A stretch of 64,000 nucleotides of DNA from Allokutzneria sp. A3M-2-11 16 (GTDB taxonomy: Bacteria; Actinomycetota; Actinomycetes; Mycobacteriales; Pseudonocardiaceae): positions 372,001 to 436,000 of the forward strand of contig NZ_JANAVO010000003.1 of assembly GCF_024213555.1 (NCBI RefSeq), read 5' to 3'. The notes beneath the pieces are model-generated. The model had not been told where the DNA came from, did no database searches, and saw only the letters and a program-made list of their open reading frames with translations. Below, piece after piece: positions 50,551 through 60,873 of the stretch (position 1 is the first letter of the stretch; each line of letters starts with the position of its first letter). A program made the translations under genes and the position numbers.

Positions 50551-51325
50551 GGGTGCCGACGAATCACAGGCCGAGCGGCGCCGCGTCATCCGGGAACGGG
50601 TCACCGCGGAGGGGTTCCTCCGCATCCAGGACCTGGCCGAGGAGTTCGGCGTCAGCGTGATGACCGTGCACCGCGACTTCGACGCCCTGCAAGGGCAAGG
50701 CTGGCTGCGCAAGGTGCGCGGCGGCGCGACCGCCATGCCCTCCACGGTGTTCCACGGCGACGTCCGCCAGCGCATGGCCGCCATGGCCGACACCAAACGC
50801 ATGCTCGCGCGCGCCGCCGTCGAACTCATCCCGCCGGGCAGTTCCGTCATGCTCGACGAGAGCACCACCTGCCTGCACCTCGCGCAGCTGCTGGCCGAAC
50901 GCGCCCCGCTCACCGTCATCACGTACTTCCAGCCCGTGATCGAGCTGTTGACGCGGCGGCCCGGCATCAACCTCATCGCGCTCGGCGGCGAGTATTTCCC
51001 TGCCTACGACGCGTTTCTGGGCCTGTACACGGCGGAAGGCGTTGGCAAGGTCCGCGCCGACACGCTGTTCATGTCCACCACGGCGATCTCCCACGGCCGC
51101 TGCTACCACCAGTCACAGGAGACCGTTCAGGTCAAGCGCGCGCTGCTGGCCGCTGCCTCCCGCCGAGTACTTATAGTCGATCACACCAAGTTCACGCGGC
51201 AGGGCCTGTACACGTTGGCTCCGTTGACCGATTTCGACCTCGTCCTCGTCGACGACCGCCTTCCGGCCGCCGAACAACGCCGCATCCGCGACGACGGCGT
51301 GGCGCTCACCGTCGTGCACCGATGA
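50549..51325 (+). CDS. DeoR-family transcriptional regulator
   Basis: A 258-residue regulator. The N-terminal DeoR helix-turn-helix (GFLRIQDLAEEFGVSVMTVH, then WLRKVRGGATA) is followed by a sugar-phosphate-sensing domain (MLDESTTCLHLAQLLA, IALGGEYFPAYDAFLG, VKRALLAAASRRVLIVDHTK). Members repress sugar or polyol genes. The GTG lies 7 nt after a TATCTT -10 box and has no ribosome-binding site, consistent with leaderless translation. It likely regulated the polyol-type permease at 45817 before insertion of the island between them. Its 3' end overlaps the convergent methyltransferase by 20 bp. Confidence 0.9.
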   Translation: MGADESQAERRRVIRERVTAEGFLRIQDLAEEFGVSVMTVHRDFDALQGQGWLRKVRGGATAMPSTVFHGDVRQRMAAMADTKRMLARAAVELIPPGSSVMLDESTTCLHLAQLLAERAPLTVITYFQPVIELLTRRPGINLIALGGEYFPAYDAFLGLYTAEGVGKVRADTLFMSTTAISHGRCYHQSQETVQVKRALLAAASRRVLIVDHTKFTRQGLYTLAPLTDFDLVLVDDRLPAAEQRRIRDDGVALTVVHR

Positions 51326-52448
51326 CCCAGCGGAGCGCGCCGTCCGGCGTGTCCAGCCAGGCCCACTGAGCGCCTTCCTCGACCGTGAGCCCGAAGCGTT
51401 CCCAACCCGGTTTGCCCAACTGGTGCCACAGATCCGTGGTCTCCTCGATGATCCGCCACAGCGAGACCGGACCGCCTTCCCGCACCTGTCGGACGCCGTT
51501 GTCGACCGTGGTCGAGACCTCGCACCACGATCCGTCCGAAGTGGACAGAAAGACCGCTCCCGGACCGCCGGTACCGGGATCCATGGCGTAGCCGAACCGC
51601 ACACCGGGCGGGAACCGGAAGTGCGCGAGGAACCACAGAGTGCTCTCCTCCCAAGGCCGCTCGGTCAGCAGTCCCGTCGTGCGTCGGCGCGCTTGAGCCA
51701 GGTCTCGCTGCGGGTGCCTGTGCGGCTCGGCGGTCCCGGGACGGCGTAGGTCCATGAAATCCACCCAGCCGGGGGCGAACCGACCTTGTGCCCGCTTTCC
51801 CTTGCGGCGCAACACAACCAGGTTCCCCGCGAAGACGTGGGGCTTGACGTCGGCGATGATCAGCCCGCCGTCGCCGGTCTGCTCGACCCACTCCCACGGG
51901 ATCATCGGCACCGCGCAGGTGGCGATGATCCGGTCGTACGGTGCGTGCTCGGGCAGGCCACCGGCACCGTTGTGCTCAGCGAGCACCGGGTGATACCCCA
52001 GCCCCGCCAGTCGCCGCCGTGCCGCCGACACCAGTTCGGGTTCCACTTCAACGGAGAACACGTTGGCGTCGCCGAGCCGATGTGCCAGCAAGGCCGCGTT
52101 GTAGCCGGTGCCAGTGCCGATTTCCAGCACGCGATCGCCGTCGCGCACATCGAGCGCTTCCAACATCCGCGTCATCAGGCCCGGCTCGCTGGAGGACGAG
52201 ATCGGCACCGCTTCTCCGAGCAGCGTGACCAGCGCGGTGTTGGAGTACACCAACTCCAGCCAACGATCCTGGGTCTGGTCCACGACCTCCCAAGCGCCCC
52301 CGCGCCGCTCGTGGAACACAGGAACGAACACGTGGCGCGGAACCGCGCGAACCGCGGCCTGCCATTCCGGGGAAGACACCTTGCCCTTGTCCACGAGCGT
52401 GCGAACCAATCGCTCAGCCCGTTCGGACCAGTCGTCGAACACGTTCAC
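51306..52448 (-). CDS. PIMT-like methyltransferase of the ATP-grasp RiPP locus
   Basis: A 380-residue SAM-dependent methyltransferase related to protein-L-isoaspartate O-methyltransferases. The N-terminal part has RAVPRHVFVPVFHERRGGAW and ISSSSEPGLMTRMLEALDV; SAM motif I is VLEIGTGTGYNAALLA. A C-terminal extension of about 140 residues (ERPWEESTLWFLAHFRFPPG, then LRWVIGARR) is typical of the ATP-grasp maturase-associated branch. In related graspetide systems this enzyme methylates an Asp that then closes to an aspartimide. The GTG overlaps the ATP-grasp stop by 4 bp and has GGGAGGGG upstream. Confidence 0.88.
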   Translation of the reverse strand: MNVFDDWSERAERLVRTLVDKGKVSSPEWQAAVRAVPRHVFVPVFHERRGGAWEVVDQTQDRWLELVYSNTALVTLLGEAVPISSSSEPGLMTRMLEALDVRDGDRVLEIGTGTGYNAALLAHRLGDANVFSVEVEPELVSAARRRLAGLGYHPVLAEHNGAGGLPEHAPYDRIIATCAVPMIPWEWVEQTGDGGLIIADVKPHVFAGNLVVLRRKGKRAQGRFAPGWVDFMDLRRPGTAEPHRHPQRDLAQARRRTTGLLTERPWEESTLWFLAHFRFPPGVRFGYAMDPGTGGPGAVFLSTSDGSWCEVSTTVDNGVRQVREGGPVSLWRIIEETTDLWHQLGKPGWERFGLTVEEGAQWAWLDTPDGALRWVIGARR

Positions 52449-53404
52449 GCCGCCCCTCCCGCCAGCGTCTCCGCCATCGCCGCGCTCATCCGTGCGCCGG
52501 TGGCGCTCTCCAGCCAGCCGAACTGTGGTCCGGTGTTGGCTTCGAGCATGACCCATCCGCCGTCCGGCCGGACGACGAAGTCGAATCCGGCATAGACCAG
52601 TTTCATGCGTCGCATGAACAGCCGCACGCCAGCCACCACCTCGTCGGGAATCGGTACGAACCCGTAGCTCAGCGCCGCGGGGTCGGCCCGCCAGTCAACG
52701 TGGGCTTCCTCGCTGGCTGCGTGAATGGAAATCGGGAACCACTCGTCGCCGATCACGGTCAGCCGAACTTCGAAAGCCTTGGGCACCCAGTGCTGCACGG
52801 TCGTGGCAGTCACCGCCACTCCGGACAGGTCAGTCAGATCGGCACGGGTCAGCCGCCGGGTGTAACCGATCAGCACTCGATCCTCGGCGACGATCCCCGC
52901 GCCACCAAGCGATTTCGTGATGACTCCGCGACGTGCGCGCCCGACGAATCTGAGGGCTGCCTCGGGCGAGTTGGTCACCTGAGTATCAGCCACGGCCAAT
53001 CCGCAGGAGACCGCGACAGCCCACTGGTACGGCTTGTATACGGCGTCAGCACAGCGGTTGGGGTGGTTCGCCCACAGCACGTCCAGTGCCGCGAGGACCC
53101 CACCGAGGCCGAGCACGGCTTCACGCCGGGCGTACGTTCGCTCAGCCAAGGGCATGGCGTCCGGAAAGGAGAAGGCCGAGGGATTGCGGTACCAGACGGA
53201 CCGCACCGACTCCAGCGCCACCGCGCGGTGGTCTGTCCACAAGTGTCCTTCCCACCGCCCATCCCGCAGTTCCGCCGCCATTCCGAGGCATTGCGGGAAG
53301 TCACCGAGGTCGGCGCGGAAGGTCGGGACTTGGCGCTCGGTCAGTTCACTCACCACGGCGTCGACCGTTGGATCGAACTCCCTCGCAAGGATCAGGACGG
53401 TCAT
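52445..53404 (-). CDS. ATP-grasp ribosomal-peptide maturase (graspetide ligase)
   Basis: A 319-residue ATP-grasp enzyme. Recognisable are the N-terminal LILAREFDPTVDAVVSEL, the WYRNPSAFSFPD and ERTYARREAVLGLGG segments, the ATP-binding GVITKSLGGAGIVAEDR, VQHWVPKAFEVRLTVIGDEW, and the metal-binding end VMLEANTGPQFGWLE. Enzymes of this family form side-chain ester or amide links between Ser/Thr/Lys and Asp/Glu of a precursor peptide. It overlaps both the precursor (4 bp) and the methyltransferase (4 bp), so the three genes are translationally coupled. Confidence 0.9.
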   Translation of the reverse strand: MTVLILAREFDPTVDAVVSELTERQVPTFRADLGDFPQCLGMAAELRDGRWEGHLWTDHRAVALESVRSVWYRNPSAFSFPDAMPLAERTYARREAVLGLGGVLAALDVLWANHPNRCADAVYKPYQWAVAVSCGLAVADTQVTNSPEAALRFVGRARRGVITKSLGGAGIVAEDRVLIGYTRRLTRADLTDLSGVAVTATTVQHWVPKAFEVRLTVIGDEWFPISIHAASEEAHVDWRADPAALSYGFVPIPDEVVAGVRLFMRRMKLVYAGFDFVVRPDGGWVMLEANTGPQFGWLESATGARMSAAMAETLAGGAA

Positions 53405-53724
53405 ACCTCTTCCCAGCCCCAGTCCTCGTTGCCATCGCAGTTCGGTCCGTCGCCATCCTTCTTGTAGGGGCTGGTCGTCCAGTCCTTGTCCAGTTGCGGC
53501 GCGAGCGGAGTGCCGTTCGGACTGACCGCTACCTGGAGTTCGGCGGAGTACCGGTAGTCGGGGATGGCGGGCCGCTGTGCCGGTCGCAGCCAGCGAAGCG
53601 CGAACGGCCGTGGTGTCGGCCCGGAAGGCGGCGCGGTGGCGGCAACGGCGTCATCGGTGAGTCGCATCGCGGTCGAGGACAGCGGGTTGTCCGCGGTCGC
53701 GCCGATCTTCATGGTGTTGATCAT
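53401..53724 (-). CDS. ATP-grasp-modified RiPP precursor (graspetide)
   Basis: A 107-residue precursor. The conserved leader part contains RPFALRWLRP (about 39-48), as in other precursors of this family, followed by YRYSAELQVAVSPNGTPLAP. The presumed core, from about residue 79, is rich in linkage-capable residues: donors Thr83, Thr84, Ser85, Lys88, Lys89 and acceptors Asp/Glu (DKDWTTSPYKKDGDG, then EDWGWEEV). Three Asp-Gly steps (90-91, 92-93, 97-98) are plausible aspartimide sites for the adjacent PIMT-like enzyme. GGGGGAA precedes the ATG at 53724. Confidence 0.87.
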   Translation of the reverse strand: MINTMKIGATADNPLSSTAMRLTDDAVAATAPPSGPTPRPFALRWLRPAQRPAIPDYRYSAELQVAVSPNGTPLAPQLDKDWTTSPYKKDGDGPNCDGNEDWGWEEV

Positions 53725-53970
53725 CGTGGTTCCCCCTTGACATGGATGGACCGGACGTCGGCGTCCTATGTCCGGATCGTGCTCAGCCGGGACGAGGATG
53801 GCCGGTCACCGGAGCGGTGGGGGAGATGTCAAGCCCATCGGCATCGCCGATGTCCAGGTGGCGTCCCATATCGGTCGAACCGATCGGCTTGACCGATCTC
53901 GGCACTCCGCGCACGTCGATCGTCGCTACCGTGGAGTTGATCGACAGCACTCCGATCGGAGGGAGGACCC

Positions 53971-55374
53971 TTGACCAACGTTCTCCCGTTCGACGACGCC
54001 CCGATCAACCCGGCGATCTGGGCCCGCCCGGCAACGCGTCACGCGCTGCGGACTAGGGACATCACCACGCTGTTTCAACACCTGCAGGCGGCTGGCGTCT
54101 ACCAGCGTCGGATAGCGCGACTGACCGGGATGAACCAGTCCGACGTCAGCGAGATCACCAACGGTCGTCAAGTGCAGGCGTACGACGTCCTCGCTCGCAT
54201 CGCCGACGGGCTCGGGATCGAGCGCGGACTCATGGGGCTGGCCTACAGCGACTCCACGCCGCAGTCGGCGCCGCCGGTCGGAGCGGCGTGTCACCCGCGC
54301 GATGATGAGGACGACGAGATGCAGCGCCGCAACTTCCTTGGGCTGATCAGCGCAGCGGTCTTCGCCGGTCAGCCGCAGCACTCTGTCGACTGGGACGGGC
54401 TCGCCGTTCGGTCGAGTCCCACGCCGGTGCCGAGCAAGGTCGGCGGAGACGACCTGCTGCAACTGGTGAAGCTCACGGGCGACCTGCGCCGCTCGGACGC
54501 CGAGCACGGCGGGGGTGGATGTCGCGACGCGGTCCTCACTCAGCTCGACCGCGCCGAGCTCCTCCTCAAGACTTCGGTTCCGGACGAACTCCGTCCAGAG
54601 TGGCTGTCGGCGGTCGCCGACCTCAACACCCTCGCTGGCTGGACTGCCCACGACCTCGGCAAGGGCAACGAGAACGAGGCGCGCCAGTACCTGCGCAACG
54701 CCGTGCTGCGCGCCACCGAAGCCGCCAATCCCATGCACACCGCCATAGCCCTGCACCATCTCGGCCGGGTGCCGCTGGACAACGGCAACCCCAAGGACGC
54801 CTTGGCCTACTTCCAACTTGGTCAGAAGGCCGCCGAGGACGCCGGATCCCTGCTCGCGCTGGCGATCATGCACGCTGACGCCGCGCTCGCCCACGCGCTG
54901 TCCGGCGACGCCCGCCGCGCGCTCGATTCGCTGGGGCGCGCTGAACACGAGTTCGCAGGCCACCTCGACCGCGACCACGAGCAGCCGACGTTCGCGTCCT
55001 TCTTCGACGCCGCCGCGCTCAACACCAACGCTGCCCGTGTCTACAGCGCGCTCGGACTCGTCGACGCCAAGCACCGCGCGGTTGCCATCGAGCGCCTACA
55101 GGCCGCGATACGCACGTCGGCACCGCATCGCGTGCGGCAGAACGTGTTCAACGAATCGCAGCTCGCGGCGTGTGAGATTGCCGCCGGAGATGCCAGCACC
55201 GGTATCGCGCGCGGTGTCCATGCCCTGGAAGCCGCGCAGCGCCTTCGGTCGCCGCGCGTGCTCCAGCACCTCGCACCCCTTCAGTACCAAGCAGGACGCC
55301 TCAGGTCGGAGGACGGCAGCGCACTCGCACGCGAGATCAAACGAGCGCGCATCGCAGTCGAACACCGTTTGTAG
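53971..55374 (+). CDS. XRE-family regulator with TPR-like domain, TTG start
   Basis: A 467-residue protein. The N-terminal helix-turn-helix is HLQAAGVYQRRIARLTGMNQ, then SDVSEITNGRQVQAYDVLAR. The remainder is helical with TPR-like repeats (LRNAVLRATEAANPMHTAIA, LHHLGRVPLDNGNPKDALAY). A TTG start is used: GGAGGGAGGA (53958-53967) sits directly upstream, and no better start exists. It is divergent from the graspetide operon, whose precursor begins 246 bp away, and is its best candidate regulator (inference). Confidence 0.85.
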   Translation: MTNVLPFDDAPINPAIWARPATRHALRTRDITTLFQHLQAAGVYQRRIARLTGMNQSDVSEITNGRQVQAYDVLARIADGLGIERGLMGLAYSDSTPQSAPPVGAACHPRDDEDDEMQRRNFLGLISAAVFAGQPQHSVDWDGLAVRSSPTPVPSKVGGDDLLQLVKLTGDLRRSDAEHGGGGCRDAVLTQLDRAELLLKTSVPDELRPEWLSAVADLNTLAGWTAHDLGKGNENEARQYLRNAVLRATEAANPMHTAIALHHLGRVPLDNGNPKDALAYFQLGQKAAEDAGSLLALAIMHADAALAHALSGDARRALDSLGRAEHEFAGHLDRDHEQPTFASFFDAAALNTNAARVYSALGLVDAKHRAVAIERLQAAIRTSAPHRVRQNVFNESQLAACEIAAGDASTGIARGVHALEAAQRLRSPRVLQHLAPLQYQAGRLRSEDGSALAREIKRARIAVEHRL

Positions 55375-55383
55375 ACTGCGGCA

Positions 55384-57319
<1,936 letters not shown>

Positions 57320-57326
57320 TCGAGCG

Positions 57327-57395
57327 CCCTGAACGGGTCGTTGAGGGCATCCAACGCCCCGAACGACCCGTTCAGGGAATCCAACGCCCCGAACG
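57327..57395. repeat. Hairpin and direct-repeat module after the aminopeptidase
   Basis: A 16-bp perfect inverted repeat, CCCTGAACGGGTCGTT (57327-57342) and AACGACCCGTTCAGGG (57362-57377), begins 8 bp after the stop codon. Overlapping it is the 17-bp direct repeat ATCCAACGCCCCGAACG at 57349-57365 and 57379-57395 (30-bp period). The hairpin can serve as a terminator; the repeated units suggest expansion of a short intergenic module. Confidence 0.6.
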
Positions 57396-57525
57396 CGGCA
57401 TTGGCGATGGGCCGGGTCACCGGCTGATCACCACTTGATCACCGTCCGGGTAGTGGCGCGGGAAGGGTTGCCGCCGTTCGGGCGCTTGGGCTGGTGCGTT
57501 CGGAGTCAACTCGGGCGCGGGACGG

Positions 57526-58812
57526 GTGGCGTGCGGTTTGATTCAGCAGGTGGGCGGCAATGGGGGCGATGAGCCTTACGGCGTGGCGGCTCTGCGGGGC
57601 CTGCGTGGCGGGCTGCCCCCGTTCGACGGGGAGCGCGAGGCGGAGCACTGGGTGCGCCTGCGCGAGGTGGTGCGCTCCCTCTGCGAGCAGTCCGAGGTCG
57701 GCCGACCGGACCAGGCCGTCGACTACGCCGAGCAGGTCGTCGAAGTGCTGTGCTCGGCGGCCCAGCAGGTCACCGGGAACGCGGGCGAGCTGCCGGAGCT
57801 GATGCAGCAGGCGCTGTCCGGGCACGCGCTGGCCTGCCGCAGGAGCAGACCCGATCCGCACCGCCTCGCCGGGTGGCTGGTGCGCCTGCAGCTGAACTAC
57901 CCGGACGGCCCCGAGGTCGCGCTGAGCGCGTACGCGGATGCGTTGGGGCCGGAGGGAATCACGGCCTATCGCAGGACCGCGCGCCGCGCCTGCCGGGAGC
58001 TGCCGACCGTGCCGTTCGGACGGACGCCGCGCTACGACCGCAGGCGGTGGGCGGTGGTCCGCCTGATGGAGGAACTGGCCCGCTTCACCGGCGACGTGGA
58101 CGTCGAGGTGCAGTGGCTGGCGACGGACCTGTCGACCCCGTGGCAGTACCTGCGGATCGCCACCGTGCTGGAGGACGCCGGTCGCACGGCGGAGGCGCTG
58201 GCGTGGGTGGAGCGCGGCCTGGTCGCGACGCAGGGCAGCCGCGCCGAGGTCCGGCTGGTCGACATGGCGGTGGACGCGTGCCTGCGGCTGGGCAAGACCA
58301 CGCGGGCGTTGCAGTTGGCGCGCAACGCTTTCCGGGACTGGCCGGGCCTGGACACCTACCTGAAGCTGCGCACCGTCGCCGACCGGGCCGATCGCTGGCC
58401 CGCGCAGCGGGAGTGGGCGCGGCGGTGGTTGCGCGCGCAGGGCGAGGACCCCGGGCGCAACTCGGTGCTCGTGCAGATCCTGTTGTGGGACTCCGAAATC
58501 GACACCGCGTGGACCGTCGCCGCCGAGCGCGGGTGCTCCGACCGGGTGTGGGCGTCGCTGGCCGCGGAGCGCGTGATGCAGCACCCCGAGCAGGTGCTGC
58601 CGGTCTACCGCCGCCTGGTGCGCAGGCGGATCGCGGTCGGCGGCCCGGACCATCCGGCCGAGGTGATCGAGCTGCTGGAATGCCTTGGTGTCGCGTGGGA
58701 AAAGGCGGCCGATGACGGGCGCGCGAAGTTCCACCGCTACCTGGAAGAGCTGAAGCGGGAGTGCGCGAGCAACCGCGCGCTCCTCACCGAGCTGGCCCGC
58801 CGAGGCATGTGA
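57526..58812 (+). CDS. Helical repeat protein of unknown function (SWIM-protein C-terminus-like)
   Basis: A 428-residue protein with no signal peptide. It is almost all helical, with repeated TPR-like units (LRIATVLEDAGRTAEALAWV, LVDMAVDACLRLGKTTRALQ, LAAERVMQHPEQVLPVYRRL). The overall pattern recalls the C-terminal part of actinomycete SWIM zinc-finger proteins, but no CxC...CxH finger is encoded here, and the region upstream contains in-frame stops, so it may be a stand-alone or N-terminally truncated relative. The GTG start lacks a good ribosome-binding site. Confidence 0.6.
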   Translation: MACGLIQQVGGNGGDEPYGVAALRGLRGGLPPFDGEREAEHWVRLREVVRSLCEQSEVGRPDQAVDYAEQVVEVLCSAAQQVTGNAGELPELMQQALSGHALACRRSRPDPHRLAGWLVRLQLNYPDGPEVALSAYADALGPEGITAYRRTARRACRELPTVPFGRTPRYDRRRWAVVRLMEELARFTGDVDVEVQWLATDLSTPWQYLRIATVLEDAGRTAEALAWVERGLVATQGSRAEVRLVDMAVDACLRLGKTTRALQLARNAFRDWPGLDTYLKLRTVADRADRWPAQREWARRWLRAQGEDPGRNSVLVQILLWDSEIDTAWTVAAERGCSDRVWASLAAERVMQHPEQVLPVYRRLVRRRIAVGGPDHPAEVIELLECLGVAWEKAADDGRAKFHRYLEELKRECASNRALLTELARRGM

Positions 58813-58831
58813 CCCCGGCGGACAGCTCGGT

Positions 58832-59860
58832 TCAGCCGACGGGGGGTACGTCGGAGAAACCCTTGGCGGCGTTGGTCACCGTGTTGTCGCGGTAGACCAG
58901 GTTGGGCTTGGACGCGCATTTCTTGTTGTGCGGGAACTGGAATCCGTATCCCGAAGCCTGCACGTCGGCGACGTTGCGGTGGAAGACGTTGCCGCAACCC
59001 CAACCCGCGAGCCGCTGGATCACCTTGAAGCCGTGCTCGTAGCTGCGCACGCCCTTGTTGTCGGAGATCTCGTAGTCGTTGCCCTTGGCGTTGACCCAGC
59101 TCTCCGAGGAGTTCTGGCCGGTCATGCCCGCGCCGTCGAAGGAGTTGCGCAGCACCTTGCCGCCGGTGGTGCCCTCCTTGATGTCCACGTGCTCGGCGGC
59201 CACGTTCGGCCCGAGCCGGTTGTCCAGCGCCTGGTTGCGGTCGCTGGTGTCCGGCGTGTTCTGGTCGCCCGGCCGGTCGCCGTACTTGCCCCAGTTCGCG
59301 CCCTTGGCCGAACCGAAGTACACGCCTTCCCCATACGCGGGCTGCGTGATGCCGACGTGGTGGACGGAGGAGTTGCGGACCACGTTGTCGTTGGAGTTGG
59401 CGCGGAAGTGCACGCCCTCGTCACCGATCCGGCTGACCTCGACGCCGTCGACCACGTTGTTGTCGGAGCCGTCGAGCACGATCCCCTTGGCGGAGTCCGC
59501 GACGCTGAAACCCTTGAGCACCCAGTGTTTGACGAGGTTGAGGTGCAGCCCGTAACCGCAGTAGCTCACGCCCTGGGCCTTGCGCTCGGGTGGCACGTTC
59601 GGGTCGCACGTCTTCTTGGTGTTCTTGAGGATCGCCGAGCGCGGCCCGGTCAGGGTGATGGGCGCGCTCGCGGTCCCGGACGCGGTGGCGAAGAACGCGC
59701 CGTCGTAGACGCCGGGCCGCAGCTCGATCGTGGTGCCGGGCTTGGCGGCGGCCAGGGCGGCGATCAGCTCCGCGGGGGTGCCGACGGGCGAGGGCCGGGC
59801 CTGCGCCGGGAGCGCGGTGAGCAGCAGCGCAGCGGTGATCACGGATGTGAAGCGGAACAT
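58832..59860 (-). CDS. Secreted right-handed beta-helix protein (pectate-lyase-like fold)
   Basis: A 342-residue protein with a Sec signal (ITAALLLTALPAQARP). The mature part begins with a GTPAELIAALAAAKPGTTIE region, then GVYDGAFFATASGTASAPIT, typical of the N-terminus of beta-helix polysaccharide lyases. It continues with repeated Asn/Val/Gly turns (GIVLDGSDNNVVDGVEVSRI, FRANSNDNVVRNSSVHHVGI). Several cysteines occur (TCDPN, YCGYG, WGCGN, KKCASK). Probable role: binding or cleaving a polysaccharide outside the cell; substrate unknown. Confidence 0.82.
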   Translation of the reverse strand: MFRFTSVITAALLLTALPAQARPSPVGTPAELIAALAAAKPGTTIELRPGVYDGAFFATASGTASAPITLTGPRSAILKNTKKTCDPNVPPERKAQGVSYCGYGLHLNLVKHWVLKGFSVADSAKGIVLDGSDNNVVDGVEVSRIGDEGVHFRANSNDNVVRNSSVHHVGITQPAYGEGVYFGSAKGANWGKYGDRPGDQNTPDTSDRNQALDNRLGPNVAAEHVDIKEGTTGGKVLRNSFDGAGMTGQNSSESWVNAKGNDYEISDNKGVRSYEHGFKVIQRLAGWGCGNVFHRNVADVQASGYGFQFPHNKKCASKPNLVYRDNTVTNAAKGFSDVPPVG

Positions 59861-59926
59861 CTTGTGTGCCTCCCAATCCGCGGCGGTCCCCCGACCGTGC
59901 CCGCCTTTCCTATTTCCGTCAACGAT

Positions 59927-60802
59927 TCACGTCGCTGAACGCAGCGCGTCGACGAGTGTGGCCACCGGTGGACGCGAGCGTGCGCGGGCCGCGACCACCA
60001 CGCCGATCCTGCGCGCGGGCCGGGGCCGGGCAACGGGGATCACTACCAGCGAAGGGGTTTTCCGAAGCGCCACAAGGGGGATGAGCGCGATCCCGACCCC
60101 GGCCTCGACCAGGGCCTGTGCGAAGAAGTAGTCGGTGGTGCTCGCCGAGACCCGCAACGAGAACCCGGCGTCCTCGGCGTAGCGGTGCAGGAAAGCCGCC
60201 GTTCTCGAGCAGCCGAATACCCAATGCTGGTCGGCGATGTCGTTGAGCGACAAGGACTTCTTGGAAGCCAGTGCGTGATCACGGCGCAGCACCACGGACA
60301 TCGGGTCGTCCATCACCGGGAGGAAGGTCAGGCGGTCCAGCGGCAGCGGCTTGTCGAACTCGTAGGCCAGCGCCAGGTCCGCCGCGCCGGAGCGCACCAA
60401 GGGCACGCTGTCCTCCGGTTCCCGCTCCAGCACGGTGATCTCGACGTTCGGGTGCTCCGCGGCGAGCCGCGCCAACGCACTGGGCAGCAGGTGCCGCCCG
60501 CCGGTGCTGAACGTGGCGATGGTCAGCGTGTCGACGCCGGTGGCCAACCGGGTGAGCGCGGCCTCGGTGTGCCGCAGCTCCGCCGAGATCGTCTCGCCCG
60601 CGTCGACCAGCAACCGCCCCGCGTCGGTGAGCGTGACGCCGCGCGCGCTCCGCAGCACCACCTCCGTGCCCACGGTCCGCTCCAGCGCGGCGATCTGCTG
60701 CGACACCGCGGACGGGGTGAACAGCAGCGCGGCGGCGGCCTTGCTGAAGCTGCCGTGCCGGGCGACCTCGGTCAGCACCCGCAGCCGCTGCACGTCGATC
60801 AT
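59927..60802 (-). CDS. LysR-family transcriptional regulator
   Basis: A 291-residue LysR-type regulator. The helix-turn-helix starts after MIDVQRLRVLTEVARHGSFS (then SAVSQQIAALERTVGTEVVL), with a periplasmic-binding-like effector domain after residue 90. The ATG at 60802 was chosen because the family start lies there; ten upstream codons are not conserved-looking. It is divergent from an NAD-dependent epimerase gene, and the 71-bp gap contains a T-N11-A dyad (60812-60824), so regulation of that gene is likely. Confidence 0.9.
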   Translation of the reverse strand: MIDVQRLRVLTEVARHGSFSKAAAALLFTPSAVSQQIAALERTVGTEVVLRSARGVTLTDAGRLLVDAGETISAELRHTEAALTRLATGVDTLTIATFSTGGRHLLPSALARLAAEHPNVEITVLEREPEDSVPLVRSGAADLALAYEFDKPLPLDRLTFLPVMDDPMSVVLRRDHALASKKSLSLNDIADQHWVFGCSRTAAFLHRYAEDAGFSLRVSASTTDYFFAQALVEAGVGIALIPLVALRKTPSLVVIPVARPRPARRIGVVVAARARSRPPVATLVDALRSAT

Positions 60803-60811
60803 CAGTTTTCC

Positions 60812-60824
60812 TAACAGCTCGTTA
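60812..60824. promoter_or_regulatory. LysR-type T-N11-A operator candidate
   Basis: TAACAGCTCGTTA, a T-N11-A box with TAAC/GTTA arms, 9 bp upstream of the divergent LysR gene start and 49 bp upstream of the epimerase ATG. It is the only clear dyad in the 71-bp intergenic region and fits the general LysR recognition pattern. Confidence 0.55.
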
Positions 60825-60873
60825 TGCAAGTGGTTACTTCCGCTGATGACTCTACGGGGCGAAGGTGGTCGCT

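Noticed and set aside
51306-52448. PIMT-like methyltransferase as the missing FxLD-system methyltransferase
   Set aside because: It overlaps the ATP-grasp ligase gene by 4 bp and has the extension typical of the ATP-grasp-associated branch, so it belongs to the graspetide locus.
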